A stretch of 64,000 nucleotides of DNA, from contig NZ_BCTN01000016.1 of assembly GCF_001571305.1 (NCBI RefSeq), positions 1-64,000 of the forward strand, given 5' to 3'. A program made the position numbers and the translations under genes. The DNA is from Erwinia persicina NBRC 102418. Lineage in GTDB: Bacteria > Pseudomonadota > Gammaproteobacteria > Enterobacterales > Enterobacteriaceae. Below, piece after piece: positions 45,087 to 54,309 of the stretch. The notes below the pieces were generated by a model. It made no database searches and was not told where the DNA came from. It saw nothing but the letters and a program-made list of their open reading frames with translations. Each line of letters opens with the position of its first letter. Positions within the stretch are counted from its first letter, which is position 1.

Positions 45087-45968
45087 TCAGACAGACGACT
45101 GACGTCGGATGGGGATCAGATATTCACAGTGGATATCGACGGGAGGTTCGGGACGTTTCTTACCACCGTGAGTATAAAAACGCTCAATATCCTGTCCGTG
45201 GCGACGTGTCAGGTTCAGTGTCGGCATACAGGTACCGTAAATCTGTAAGACGAACTCCTGAAGCCCGGTGCGTGGCCCTTCATAGGTGAACTGGACATAA
45301 TCGCCCGCCTCCAACAGCACCGTTTGGGTTGAATGTAGCAGGTTAGCTATCTCCCCGGAAGGAACGGCTGTGGTATAGAGGATTTCCTGTTCATCATCTT
45401 TCTCTGCACTGGGGCGCGACTGATGGAGGCCATACAGTACCGGGGGTACAGTATCTGTCTCTGTCAGGAACTGACGCCAGAAGTGCATACGCATTTCATC
45501 ACGAAAGCGAGAGATTTGCTCCAGCGTGCAGGTGTAAGACTGCGTTTGCCCTGTCAGTACAATTTCCGGCAGACTAACCCAGGTAGGATCAGGTAATCTG
45601 ACGTCATTGAGACGGATCGGGGGACGCAGTCCGTAGGCATTCCAGTCCGATGACCGGCGATACCAGGCTGGCGTCTGCGCAAACTGCTTTTTAAACGCTC
45701 TGGTGAAAGTTTGTTGAGAATCGAAACGATACTGCAAAGCAATATCCAGAATAGGGCGGCTTGTCAGCCTTAAGGCGACGGCTGCTTTTGACAAACGACG
45801 AGCGCGAATATAAGCGCCAATCGCGTGACCAGTGACGTCCTTGAACATTCTTTGCAAATGCCATTTTGAATAACCTGCCTTTGCCGCAACATTATCCAGG
45901 GATAATGGTTGGTCGAGGTGGCTCTCCAGCCAGACAAGCAAATCTCGAATGATACCGGCTTGGTCCAT
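45087..45968 (-). CDS. rob: AraC-family regulator Rob
   Basis: Rob binds mar/sox/rob boxes and activates stress and efflux genes. The 293-residue product (E. coli 289) has an N-terminal AraC DNA-binding domain with two helix-turn-helices (DNVAAKAGYSKWHLQRMFK and DIALQYRFDSQQTFTRAFKK). The C-terminal GyrI-like ligand-binding domain is about 160 residues. This N-terminal placement of the DNA-binding domain plus the GyrI tail separates Rob from MarA and SoxS. A 208-base gap separates it from creA. Confidence 0.95.
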   Translation of the reverse strand: MDQAGIIRDLLVWLESHLDQPLSLDNVAAKAGYSKWHLQRMFKDVTGHAIGAYIRARRLSKAAVALRLTSRPILDIALQYRFDSQQTFTRAFKKQFAQTPAWYRRSSDWNAYGLRPPIRLNDVRLPDPTWVSLPEIVLTGQTQSYTCTLEQISRFRDEMRMHFWRQFLTETDTVPPVLYGLHQSRPSAEKDDEQEILYTTAVPSGEIANLLHSTQTVLLEAGDYVQFTYEGPRTGLQEFVLQIYGTCMPTLNLTRRHGQDIERFYTHGGKKRPEPPVDIHCEYLIPIRRQSSV

Positions 45969-46176
45969 AAATCGTCCTCATGTTACTCAGAATTGGTGCA
46001 TGGTAAGCAAAGTCGACGAATAATAGCATTAATTGCAAAAGCTAAGTACCGGGCATTAGCTGTAAAAAAGTGCTAAATACGGTCATATTAGCGACAAATA
46101 GCGTTATAAACGTAAGCGTACGGTAGTTTCGTGTCTACCTTACAATGTCATCTATTTTCTTTGAAATGGTAACGTC

Positions 46177-46653
46177 ATGACAATTAAAAAAGTGTTAATA
46201 GTCACTTCAGTATTCTTGTTTCCAAGTTTATTACATGCGGAGCAGGTGGGGTCAGTGGATACCGTCTTTAAAATGTTTGGCCCCGACCATAAAATTGTGG
46301 TTGAAGCATTCGATGACCCTGAGGTGAAAAACGTCACCTGTTATCTGAGCCGTGCAAAAACCGGTGGCATCAAAGGCGGACTGGGACTGGCTGAAGATAC
46401 GTCAGATGCGGCAATTTCCTGTCAGCAGGTAGGGCCAGTGGAACTGAGTGACAAGATTGCGCAGGGGAAATCAGAGGGTGAAGTGGTTTTCAGAAAACGG
46501 ACTTCGCTGGTGTTCAAAAAGCTCCAGGTCGTGCGTTTCTTTGACAAAAAACGTAATGCACTCATTTACCTGAGCTATTCGGATAAGGTGGTCGACGGTT
46601 CACCGAAGAACGCGCTCAGTGCCGTGCCAATTATTCCATGGGGTCATCAGTAG
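46177..46653 (+). CDS. creA: Conserved exported protein CreA
   Basis: CreA is a conserved periplasmic protein of unknown function. The 158-residue product (E. coli 157) has a signal peptide ending at LLHA-EQ, then [25 protein letters not shown] and [12 protein letters not shown]. In E. coli creA is followed by the creBCD two-component system. Here arcA follows directly in convergent orientation, so creB, creC and creD have been lost from or never entered this locus. Confidence 0.94.
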   Translation: MTIKKVLIVTSVFLFPSLLHAEQVGSVDTVFKMFGPDHKIVVEAFDDPEVKNVTCYLSRAKTGGIKGGLGLAEDTSDAAISCQQVGPVELSDKIAQGKSEGEVVFRKRTSLVFKKLQVVRFFDKKRNALIYLSYSDKVVDGSPKNALSAVPIIPWGHQ

Positions 46654-46663
46654 AAGAATGCGC

Positions 46664-46691
46664 GGGTCGACCGGAACTGAGGGTCGACCCC
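46664..46691. repeat. Extragenic palindrome between creA and arcA
   Basis: Two copies of the self-complementary GGGTCGACC (46664-46672 and 46681-46690) flank eight bases, so they can pair with each other. The copies lie between convergent genes and belong to the window-wide GGGNCGACC family. Confidence 0.65.
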
Positions 46692-46699
46692 CACGAGCA

Positions 46700-47416
46700 T
46701 TAATCCTGCAGATCACCACAGAAACGGTACCCTTCGCCATGAATCGTGGCGATGATTTCCGGGGTGTCAGGTGTGGATTCAAAATGCTTACGGATGCGGC
46801 GGATTGTCACGTCGACGGTACGATCGTGAGGCTTCAGTTCGCGGCCCGTCATTTTCTTCAGCAGATCAGCACGGGTCTGGATCTTGCCCGGGTTTTCGCA
46901 GAAGTGCAGCATCGCACGGAACTCGCTGCGTGGCAGCTTATATTGTTCGCCCTGCGGGCTGACCAGCGAACGACTGTTGATATCCAGTTCCCAGCCGTTG
47001 AAACGGTAGGATTCAACCAGCTTGCGCTCTTCGCTAACGGCGGCCAGATTCATCGTCCGTGACAGAAGATTGCGGGCGCGGATAGTCAGTTCACGTGGGT
47101 TGAAAGGCTTGGTAATATAGTCATCAGCGCCGATTTCCAGGCCAAGGATCTTATCAACTTCATTATCACGACCCGTCAGGAACATCAGGGCTACGTTTGC
47201 CTGCTCACGCAGCTCACGTGCCAGCAACAGGCCATTTTTGCCCGGCAGGTTGATGTCCATAATCACCAGATTAATATCATTATCTGTCAGTATCTGGTGC
47301 ATTTCAGCGCCATCCGTAGCTTCAAAAACCATGTAGCCTTCGGCTTCAAAAATACTTTTGAGCGTATTACGAGTGACTAATTCGTCTTCAACGATAAGTA
47401 TGTGCGGGGTCTGCAT
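46700..47416 (-). CDS. arcA: Two-component response regulator ArcA
   Basis: ArcA, phosphorylated by ArcB when the quinone pool is reduced, represses aerobic respiration genes. The 238-residue product matches E. coli in length, with the phosphoacceptor Asp54 in VIMDINLPG, the switch residues and an OmpR-type winged helix ([15 protein letters not shown]). A long upstream region with an FNR-like box at 47743-47756 agrees with anaerobic activation of arcA. Confidence 0.97.
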   Translation of the reverse strand: MQTPHILIVEDELVTRNTLKSIFEAEGYMVFEATDGAEMHQILTDNDINLVIMDINLPGKNGLLLARELREQANVALMFLTGRDNEVDKILGLEIGADDYITKPFNPRELTIRARNLLSRTMNLAAVSEERKLVESYRFNGWELDINSRSLVSPQGEQYKLPRSEFRAMLHFCENPGKIQTRADLLKKMTGRELKPHDRTVDVTIRRIRKHFESTPDTPEIIATIHGEGYRFCGDLQD

Positions 47417-48028
47417 GTGTTCGCTACCTAAATTGCCAACAAAATCGAAAACAGGACATACGGCTGTTGGCGCTGGCTAAACCCGGTGTTCAGAGCCAGA
47501 AGCAAAACAACAGCAGTACAGAATGATGTTCTTGATACAGGTTCCATGTACCGTCAACAACGCGGCTAACCCGTTATACGTGATGATTCAGCGTTCCTGA
47601 AGCGTCCGTTTTACTGGGTTTTGCTCAGCCATCAGGCTGTATCCTGCATGCCCCGGTAGTGCTAAACGGCGTATATCCTAACTGTATTAACAGCAACATA
47701 ACAGCACAGGCAACAACCATTACGCAATAAAACAACGCTTAGTTGACTTATATCAAACCAATTGTAGCACGTTAACACTTTTGTGAAAAACTCTTACCGG
47801 AATGCCTGGTTAGCTCACAATTATGACCCTGTGTTTACGCATTCGTACGCAGACGTGACAAGAGGCTTAAATGCTTTTCGCTCCATGTTAATCAGCTGAT
47901 AAAATACATTTTATCGTTACAAAGGTTTTTTTTTAGTGGGTTGATATCATGTTGAAGCATGTCAGTTTCATTTTGAATGCTGACGTGGCAGAGTCATGGC
48001 GGTAATTTTCTCTTTCTTGTAGGTGGCT
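47417..48028. promoter_or_regulatory. Long arcA-yjtD intergenic region
   Basis: This 612-base gap carries the arcA control region on the minus strand and the yjtD promoter on the plus strand. The arcA-proximal part is likely a long 5' leader, as in E. coli. The FNR-like box lies 330 bases from arcA. I could not confirm a counterpart of the small E. coli gene yjjY. The last 150 bases are AT-rich (T8 tract near 47927). Confidence 0.5.
47743..47756. promoter_or_regulatory. FNR-like box upstream of arcA
   Basis: TTGACTTATATCAA differs at one base from the FNR consensus TTGAT-N4-ATCAA. FNR is known to activate arcA in E. coli, so this is its likely site here. Confidence 0.65.
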
Positions 48029-48724
48029 ATGCGTTTTCCCCTGATCCTTGTTTCTCCTGCCCGGGCTGAAAATGTCGGCGCGGCAGCCCGTGCGATGAAA
48101 ACCATGGGGTTTGATGAGTTGCGCATTGTTAACAGTCAGGTGCATCTTGATCCTGTTGCGCAGCGCGTGGCCCATGGTTCGGCGGAGATCCTGAGCCAGG
48201 CGACCCACTGGACCTCACTCGACGCGGCGCTGGCAGATATTGATTTTAGCATCGCCACGACGGCACGTTCGCGGGCAAAATTTCGCTATTACGCCACCCC
48301 CCAGCAGGTACAGGGCGTGCTGGAAGAGAAACAATCTTGGATTGGCAGTGCGGCAATGGTATTTGGCCGTGAGGACAGTGGTCTGACTAATGAAGAGCTG
48401 GCGCAGGTTGATCTGCTGACAGGTATCCCGATGGCGGCTGACTATCCGTCGCTCAATCTCGGTCAGGCGGTGATGGTCTACTGCTATCAGCTCTCGGCGC
48501 TGCGTCAGGTCAGTGCACAGACGGAAGTGGGTGCTGAGGCTGACCAGCTTGCCGCTCTGCGCCAGCGAGCCCGGAATTTGTTACAGCGGCTGGAGGTCGC
48601 GGGTGATGAAAAACTGGCTAACTGGCTGCAGCAGCGTATGGGCCTGTTACAGCAGCGGGATATCGCCATGCTCCACCGTTTACTGCATGACATCGAAAAA
48701 AACCTCCAGCTAAAAAAACTGTAG
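48029..48724 (+). CDS. yjtD: SPOUT-type RNA methyltransferase YjtD (LasT)
   Basis: The 231-residue product is a TrmJ/SpoU-like methyltransferase, with LVSPARAENVGAAARAMKTMG at the N-terminus, FGREDSGLTNEEL and IPMAADYPSLNLGQAVMVY motifs forming the knotted SAM site. The RNA target is not established. ATG 48029 is chosen because AGGTGG lies just before it and family members start there; a GTG two codons upstream has no ribosome-binding site. It precedes the thr operon, as in E. coli. Confidence 0.92.
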   Translation: MRFPLILVSPARAENVGAAARAMKTMGFDELRIVNSQVHLDPVAQRVAHGSAEILSQATHWTSLDAALADIDFSIATTARSRAKFRYYATPQQVQGVLEEKQSWIGSAAMVFGREDSGLTNEELAQVDLLTGIPMAADYPSLNLGQAVMVYCYQLSALRQVSAQTEVGAEADQLAALRQRARNLLQRLEVAGDEKLANWLQQRMGLLQQRDIAMLHRLLHDIEKNLQLKKL

Positions 48725-48846
48725 AAAGTCTGAAAAGTAGTGCTATTTACTGCCATTTTTTCTCTGTGTAACACAACAGATTGGCCCGGGCGGCGAAAAG
48801 TGCCCGGCTACCTCGCGGCGCAAAAAAGTCGCTTTCGATAAAAAAA

Positions 48847-48875
48847 TTGACTTGGCCGACCGTTTGCTTTACTTC
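48847..48875 (+). promoter_or_regulatory. thr operon promoter
   Basis: TTGACT (48847-48852) and TACTTC (48870-48875) are separated by 17 bases and lie about 45 bases before thrL. The -35 matches well and the -10 is poor. Assignment is by position. Confidence 0.55.
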
Positions 48876-48918
48876 TGAAAGCCGACAGATTTTACAGACA
48901 GATAAAAGATAAATCTCA

Positions 48919-48990
48919 ATGCGCAAAAACAGCCTGATGACAACAATCATTATTACCACCACCATTACCACAGGTAACGGTGCGGGCTGA
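48919..48990 (+). CDS. thrL: thr operon leader peptide
   Basis: The 23-codon leader starts at ATG 48919 and ends with T-T-G-N-G-A-G before TGA. Seven threonine and four isoleucine codons lie in the run from residue 8 to 18, so ribosome stalling reports charged tRNA-Thr and tRNA-Ile. A second ATG at 48937 would give 17 codons. The 3' end of the gene (GTGCGGGC, 48980-48987) can pair with GCCCGCAC (49016-49023), an alternative to the terminator. Confidence 0.92.
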   Translation: MRKNSLMTTIIITTTITTGNGAG

Positions 48991-49014
48991 CGCATACAGG
49001 AAAAATCAAAAATA

Positions 49015-49046
49015 AGCCCGCACCTAACCAGTGCGGGCTTTTTTTT
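49015..49046 (+). terminator. thr attenuator
   Basis: AGCCCGCAC (49015-49023) and GTGCGGGCT (49031-49039) form a perfect stem followed by eight Ts. It is 34 bases upstream of thrA and competes with the thrL-overlapping arm at 48980-48987. Confidence 0.95.
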
Positions 49047-49072
49047 CGGCAAAAATTCAGGAGAGTTTGAAC

Positions 49073-51535
49073 ATGCGAGTGCTGAAATTCGGTGGAACCT
49101 CAGTAGCCAATGCGGAACGTTTTCTGCGCGTGGCTGATATTCTGGAAAGTAACGTAAAGCAGGGACAGGTTGCTACCGTATTGTCCGCGCCAGCGAAGAT
49201 TACCAACCATCTGGTGGCGATGATTGAGAAAACCATTAGCGGTCAGGATGCCTCACCCAATATCAGCGACGCGGAGCGTATCTTCGCTGAGTTGCTGCAG
49301 GGGCTGGCTGAGGCGCAACCGGGTTTCGCCTTCGACAGGCTCAAAGGGGTAGTGGATCAGGAGTTCGTGCAGCTTAAGCAGGTGCTGCACGGCATTGCCC
49401 TGCTGGGGCAGTGCCCGGACAGCGTGAATGCCGCGATCATCTGCCGGGGGGAAAAGCTCTCTATCGCTATTATGGAAGGTCTGCTCCAGGCTCGCGGTTA
49501 TGGTGTCAGCGTCATCAACCCGGTAGAGCAACTGTTGGCCGTTGGTCACTATCTGGAATCTACCGTAGATATTGCGGAATCCACCCGTCGTATCGCTGCC
49601 AGTCAGATCCCGGCCAGCAACATGGTGCTGATGGCGGGCTTCACTGCCGGTAATGAACGCGGTGAGCTGGTGGTACTGGGCCGTAACGGGTCTGATTATT
49701 CTGCAGCAGTGCTGGCGGCCTGCCTGCGCGCCGACTGCTGTGAAATCTGGACTGATGTGGACGGGGTCTATACCTGCGATCCACGCCAGGTGCCGGACGC
49801 CCGCCTGCTGAAGTCGATGTCCTATCAGGAAGCGATGGAGCTCTCCTATTTTGGCGCTAAAGTCCTTCACCCCCGCACGATTGCGCCGATTGCCCAGTTC
49901 CAGATCCCCTGCCTGATCAAAAACACTGCGAATCCGCAGGCACCCGGCACGCTGATTGGCGGCGATGGCAGCGATGAAGATAATCCGGTTAAGGGCATTA
50001 CCAACCTGAACAACATGGCGATGTTCAACGTCTCCGGCCCGGGCATGAAAGGCATGGTGGGCATGGCGGCACGCGTGTTTGCGGCCATGTCACGCAGCGG
50101 AATTTCCGTCGTGCTGATCACCCAGTCATCGTCTGAATACAGTATCAGTTTCTGCGTCTCCCAGAGCGACCTGGCGCGCGCGCGCCGCGTGCTGGAAGAT
50201 GAGTTCTACCTTGAGCTGAAGGATGGCCTGCTGGAGCCGCTGGACGTGATGGAGCACCTTGCCGTGATCTCCGTGGTGGGTGACGGCATGCGCACCCTCC
50301 GGGGTATCTCCGCCAAGTTCTTCTCCGCGCTGGCCCGGGCGAATATTAATATCGTCGCCATTGCCCAGGGCTCGTCTGAACGCTCCATTTCCGTGGTGGT
50401 CAGCAATGATGAAGCGACCACCGGCGTACGTGTGGTACATCAGATGCTGTTTGCCACCGACCAGGTCATCGAAGTCTTCGTGATCGGCGTTGGTGGCGTC
50501 GGATCCGCACTGATTGAGCAGCTCCATCGTCAGCAGACCTGGCTGAAAAACAAGCATATTGACCTGCGGGTGTGCGGCATCGCCAATTCGCGTGCGCTGC
50601 TGACCAATGTGCACGGTATCCCTCTGGAGAACTGGCAGGAACAGCTAAAGGCGGCGAAAGAGCCGTTTGATCTGGGCCGCCTGAGCCGTCTGGTGAAAGA
50701 GTATCATCTGTTGAACCCGGTGATCGTTGACTGTACCTCCAGCCAGCAGGTCGCTGACCAGTACGCTGACTTCCTGAGTGACGGTTTCCATGTGGTGACG
50801 CCGAATAAAAAGGCCAATACCTCCTCGTATCACTATTACCAGCAGATGCGTACGGCGGCGGCAAAGTCCCGCCGTAAATTCCTCTATGACACTAACGTCG
50901 GGGCCGGGCTGCCGGTGATTGAGAACCTGCAAAATCTGCTGAACGCCGGGGATGATTTGATCAGCTTCTCCGGTATTCTCTCTGGTTCCCTGTCGTTTAT
51001 CTTCGGTAAACTGGATGAAGGCGTGTCGCTGTCGGATGCCACGAAAATGGCCCGTGAGATGGGCTTTACCGAGCCGGACCCACGGGAAGACCTGTCCGGG
51101 CTGGATGTCGCACGTAAGCTGCTGATCCTGGCCCGTGAGGCGGGCTATCAGCTTGAACTGAGCGATATCGAGATTGAGGCCGTCTTACCGCCCGAACTGA
51201 CCGCCATCACCGATGTGGAAACCTTTATGGCACGACTGCCGGAGCTGGATGCCGGTTTTGCGGCGAGAGTGGCCAGCGCAGGTGAGGCAGGTAAGGTATT
51301 ACGCTTTGTCGGTGCCATTGAAGAGGGCGGGGTGTGTAAAGTGAAAATCGATGCGGTCGACGGTAACGACCCGCTGTATAAAGTCAAAAATGGCGAGAAT
51401 GCGCTGGCGTTTTACAGCCGCTACTATCAGCCGATCCCGCTGGTGCTGCGTGGTTATGGTGCCGGTAATGATGTGACGGCGGCGGGCGTGTTTGCCGATC
51501 TGTTACGCACTCTGTCGTGGAAGTTGGGAGTTTAA
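49073..51535 (+). CDS. thrA: Bifunctional aspartokinase I / homoserine dehydrogenase I
   Basis: ThrA phosphorylates aspartate and reduces aspartate semialdehyde to homoserine; threonine inhibits both. The 820-residue product equals the E. coli length. Visible parts: the aspartokinase start [17 protein letters not shown], two central ACT-type regulatory segments, and the homoserine dehydrogenase Rossmann motif [13 protein letters not shown] around 470. ATG 49073 follows CAGGAGAG; the in-frame upstream start lies in the attenuator and is rejected. First structural gene of thrABC. Confidence 0.98.
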   Translation: MRVLKFGGTSVANAERFLRVADILESNVKQGQVATVLSAPAKITNHLVAMIEKTISGQDASPNISDAERIFAELLQGLAEAQPGFAFDRLKGVVDQEFVQLKQVLHGIALLGQCPDSVNAAIICRGEKLSIAIMEGLLQARGYGVSVINPVEQLLAVGHYLESTVDIAESTRRIAASQIPASNMVLMAGFTAGNERGELVVLGRNGSDYSAAVLAACLRADCCEIWTDVDGVYTCDPRQVPDARLLKSMSYQEAMELSYFGAKVLHPRTIAPIAQFQIPCLIKNTANPQAPGTLIGGDGSDEDNPVKGITNLNNMAMFNVSGPGMKGMVGMAARVFAAMSRSGISVVLITQSSSEYSISFCVSQSDLARARRVLEDEFYLELKDGLLEPLDVMEHLAVISVVGDGMRTLRGISAKFFSALARANINIVAIAQGSSERSISVVVSNDEATTGVRVVHQMLFATDQVIEVFVIGVGGVGSALIEQLHRQQTWLKNKHIDLRVCGIANSRALLTNVHGIPLENWQEQLKAAKEPFDLGRLSRLVKEYHLLNPVIVDCTSSQQVADQYADFLSDGFHVVTPNKKANTSSYHYYQQMRTAAAKSRRKFLYDTNVGAGLPVIENLQNLLNAGDDLISFSGILSGSLSFIFGKLDEGVSLSDATKMAREMGFTEPDPREDLSGLDVARKLLILAREAGYQLELSDIEIEAVLPPELTAITDVETFMARLPELDAGFAARVASAGEAGKVLRFVGAIEEGGVCKVKIDAVDGNDPLYKVKNGENALAFYSRYYQPIPLVLRGYGAGNDVTAAGVFADLLRTLSWKLGV

Positions 51536-51537
51536 TC

Positions 51538-52467
51538 ATGGTTAAAATTCATGCCCCTGCCTCAATTGGCAACGTCAGCGTTGGCTTTGACGTTCTCGGG
51601 GCGGCCGTGTCGCCGGTGGATGGCACGCTGCTGGGTGATTGCGTAACCGTGGAATCGGCCGACGAATTCAGTCTGCACAATGAAGGCCGCTTCGTCAGCA
51701 AGCTGCCGGCGAACCCGAAAGAAAATATTGTCTATCAATGCTGGGATCGCTTCTGTGAAGCGATTGGGCAGCGCGTGCCGGTCAGGATGACGCTGGAAAA
51801 AAATATGCCGATTGGCTCCGGCCTGGGCTCCAGCGCCTGCTCGGTGGTCGCCGGGTTAATGGCAATGAATGAACACTGCGGTAAGCCGCTGGACGATACG
51901 GCGTTACTGGCGCTGATGGGCGAACTGGAAGGACGTATCTCCGGCAGCGTACACTATGACAATGTGGCCCCCTGTTTCCTGGGCGGCATGCAGCTGATGC
52001 TGGAAGAGAACGGCATTATCAGTCAGGAAGTGCCAGGCTTTGATAACTGGCTGTGGGTGATGGCGTATCCGGGCATTAAGGTGTCAACGGCGGAAGCCCG
52101 GGCGATCCTGCCTGCGCACTATCGCAAAGAGGATATTATCCACCACGGCCGCTACCTCGGCGGCTTTATTCACGCCTGTCATACGCAGCAGCCGCTGCTG
52201 GCGGCAAAGCTGATGCAGGACGTGATTGCGGAACCGTACCGCACCCAATTGTTACCGGGCTTCAGTGAAGCCCGTCAGGCCGCTGCCGATATCGGTGCAC
52301 TGGCCTGCGGTATCTCTGGCTCCGGCCCCACGCTGTTTGCCGTGTGTAACCAGCAGGATACCGCACAACGTATGGCAGACTGGCTCCGCCAGCATTATCT
52401 GCAAAATGATGAAGGCTTCGTCCATATCTGCCGTTTAGACACGGCAGGCGCACGTAAACTGGGATAA
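51538..52467 (+). CDS. thrB: Homoserine kinase
   Basis: ThrB phosphorylates homoserine with ATP. The 309-residue GHMP kinase (E. coli 310) begins [18 protein letters not shown] and carries the phosphate loop [12 protein letters not shown] and the C-terminal GISGSGPT motif. Its ATG is two bases past the thrA stop, with GGGAG in the end of thrA; the frame upstream to 51517 is not used. Confidence 0.98.
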   Translation: MVKIHAPASIGNVSVGFDVLGAAVSPVDGTLLGDCVTVESADEFSLHNEGRFVSKLPANPKENIVYQCWDRFCEAIGQRVPVRMTLEKNMPIGSGLGSSACSVVAGLMAMNEHCGKPLDDTALLALMGELEGRISGSVHYDNVAPCFLGGMQLMLEENGIISQEVPGFDNWLWVMAYPGIKVSTAEARAILPAHYRKEDIIHHGRYLGGFIHACHTQQPLLAAKLMQDVIAEPYRTQLLPGFSEARQAAADIGALACGISGSGPTLFAVCNQQDTAQRMADWLRQHYLQNDEGFVHICRLDTAGARKLG

Positions 52468-52470
52468 CGC

Positions 52471-53757
52471 ATGAAACTGTATAATCTTAAGGATCACAAT
52501 GAGCAGGTCAGCTTCGCCCAGGCGGTGAAGCAGGGTCTGGGTAAACAGCAGGGCCTGTTCTTTCCGCTGGAATTACCTGAGTTCGAACTGACCGACATCG
52601 ATGCCATGCTGGAAATGGATTTCGTCACCCGCAGTAGCAAGATCCTGTCGGCCTTTATCGGTGACGAAATTGAAGCGCATCAGCTGAATGAGCGTCTGAA
52701 AACGGCCTTCACTTTCCCGGCGCCGGTCGTGGATGTCACGGAAGATATCGCTGCACTGGAGCTGTTCCACGGGCCGACGCTGGCGTTCAAAGACTTCGGT
52801 GGCCGCTTTATGGCGCAGATGCTTGCCTGTGTCAGCGGAGCCGACGAGAAGATCACCATCCTGACCGCCACGTCGGGTGATACCGGTGCTGCCGTCGCTC
52901 ATGCCTTCTACGGTATGGAAAACGTGCGTGTGGTGATCCTCTATCCGCAGGGCAAAATCAGTCCGCTGCAGGAGAAGCTGTTCTGTACGCTGGGTGGGAA
53001 TATTCAGACCATCGCTATCGACGGTGATTTCGATGCCTGCCAGTCGCTGGTGAAACAGGCCTTTGATGATGAAGAGCTGAAGAAGGCCATCGGCCTGAAC
53101 TCGGCGAACTCGATCAACATCAGCCGTCTGCTGGCGCAAATCTGCTATTACTTTGAAGCGGTGGCGCAGCTGCCACAGGAAAAACGCAACCAGCTGGTGA
53201 TCTCCGTGCCAAGCGGTAACTTCGGTGACCTGACGGCTGGTCTGCTGGCGAAGACGCTCGGTCTGCCGGTGAAGCGCTTTATTGCCGCCACCAACGCGAA
53301 TGATACTGTGCCGCGCTTCCTGGTGAACGGTGAGTGGGCACCTAACGTGACGGTCGCCACCCTGTCTAACGCGATGGATGTGTCACAGCCCAACAACTGG
53401 CCGCGCGTGGAAGAGATCTTCCGTCGCAAAATCTGGCGTCTGCAGGATCTGGGTTACGGGGCCGTGGATGATGAAACCACCAAAGCCACCATGCGTGAGC
53501 TGGCCGATCTGGGCTACCTTTCAGAGCCGCACGCCGCTATCGCCTACCGTCTGCTGCGCGATCAGCTGCAGGAAGGCGAGTTTGGTCTGTTCCTCGGCAC
53601 CGCGCACCCGGCGAAGTTTAAAGAGAGTGTGGAAGCGATTCTGGATCAAACGCTGCCGTTGCCGGAGGCGCTGGCCGAACGGGCCGATCTGCCGCTGCTG
53701 TCGCATAAGATGAAAGGTGACTTTGCCGAACTGCGTGAGTTTCTGCTGAAAAAATAA
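52471..53757 (+). CDS. thrC: Threonine synthase
   Basis: ThrC converts O-phosphohomoserine to threonine with pyridoxal phosphate. The product is 428 residues, exactly the E. coli length. The PLP Lys lies in TLAFKDFGGRFM, with ATSGDTGAAVAHAF as phosphate-binding region and VPSGNFGDLTAG downstream. It starts three bases after the thrB stop. A hairpin (53765-53790) follows. Confidence 0.98.
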   Translation: MKLYNLKDHNEQVSFAQAVKQGLGKQQGLFFPLELPEFELTDIDAMLEMDFVTRSSKILSAFIGDEIEAHQLNERLKTAFTFPAPVVDVTEDIAALELFHGPTLAFKDFGGRFMAQMLACVSGADEKITILTATSGDTGAAVAHAFYGMENVRVVILYPQGKISPLQEKLFCTLGGNIQTIAIDGDFDACQSLVKQAFDDEELKKAIGLNSANSINISRLLAQICYYFEAVAQLPQEKRNQLVISVPSGNFGDLTAGLLAKTLGLPVKRFIAATNANDTVPRFLVNGEWAPNVTVATLSNAMDVSQPNNWPRVEEIFRRKIWRLQDLGYGAVDDETTKATMRELADLGYLSEPHAAIAYRLLRDQLQEGEFGLFLGTAHPAKFKESVEAILDQTLPLPEALAERADLPLLSHKMKGDFAELREFLLKK

Positions 53758-53764
53758 CGATAAA

Positions 53765-53790
53765 CAGGGCGAGGCAAGTGCCTCGTCCTG
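53765..53790 (+). terminator. Hairpin after thrC
   Basis: CAGGGCGAGGC (53765-53775) pairs with GCCTCGTCCTG (53780-53790) with one mismatch and an AAGT loop. The T content after it is low. It lies between thrC and a convergent fimbrial gene and probably serves thrABC. Confidence 0.65.
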
Positions 53791-53813
53791 CTGTTGTAGT
53801 CATCCCTGCCAGG

Positions 53814-54296
53814 CTAGTTCGTTTCCACAATCATTATTGCTTCACTGGTGAAGATTCCTGTCGCTAAGGTTGCGTTACGCTGTTTGACCAGCATGGCGTC
53901 AATCTGTGGTATTACCGGGTAGTTTATTGGCAGTGGGGTGTTAATATGCCACGGAGTGCCATCAGCATACAGACGAATTCCCAGATTGCCGTTGCTGGTT
54001 TTTAGTACGTTCCCGTCAAAGGTTGCACCCTCTCCTGTTATTTTCATTTTTATCTTGGAACTGCCCTCACACATTATGAAGTAATCTATTTTTTTCTTGT
54101 ATGTTGTAATATTTTCTACGTTCACGTTTTCAAAACTGATATTCATATTCGCGGGTACTGTGCACGGAGGTGGCGCTACTACCATCGCTGAGATAGTGAC
54201 CTTTGTTCCACCAGTATCTACTTCGGCATAGGTTTCTGCGGCAGCTAAGAGGGTCAATGCCAGCATACTGTGAAAAATATATTGACTCAGTTGCAT
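53814..54296 (-). CDS. Fimbrial minor subunit (FimF/FimG-like)
   Basis: This 160-residue protein has a signal peptide (MLALTLLAAAETYA-EV) and an incomplete Ig-like pilin fold of about 135 residues, with a cysteine pair (PPPCTVP and FIMCEGSS), an N-terminal donor-strand-like segment and a terminal beta strand (AIMIVETN). It is not a full adhesin and lacks a lectin domain. AGGGAAG precedes the ATG. It follows the FimH-like adhesin gene after 13 bases, so the two form an operon. Confidence 0.78.
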   Translation of the reverse strand: MQLSQYIFHSMLALTLLAAAETYAEVDTGGTKVTISAMVVAPPPCTVPANMNISFENVNVENITTYKKKIDYFIMCEGSSKIKMKITGEGATFDGNVLKTSNGNLGIRLYADGTPWHINTPLPINYPVIPQIDAMLVKQRNATLATGIFTSEAIMIVETN

Positions 54297-54309
54297 TATA
54301 TCTTCCCTG

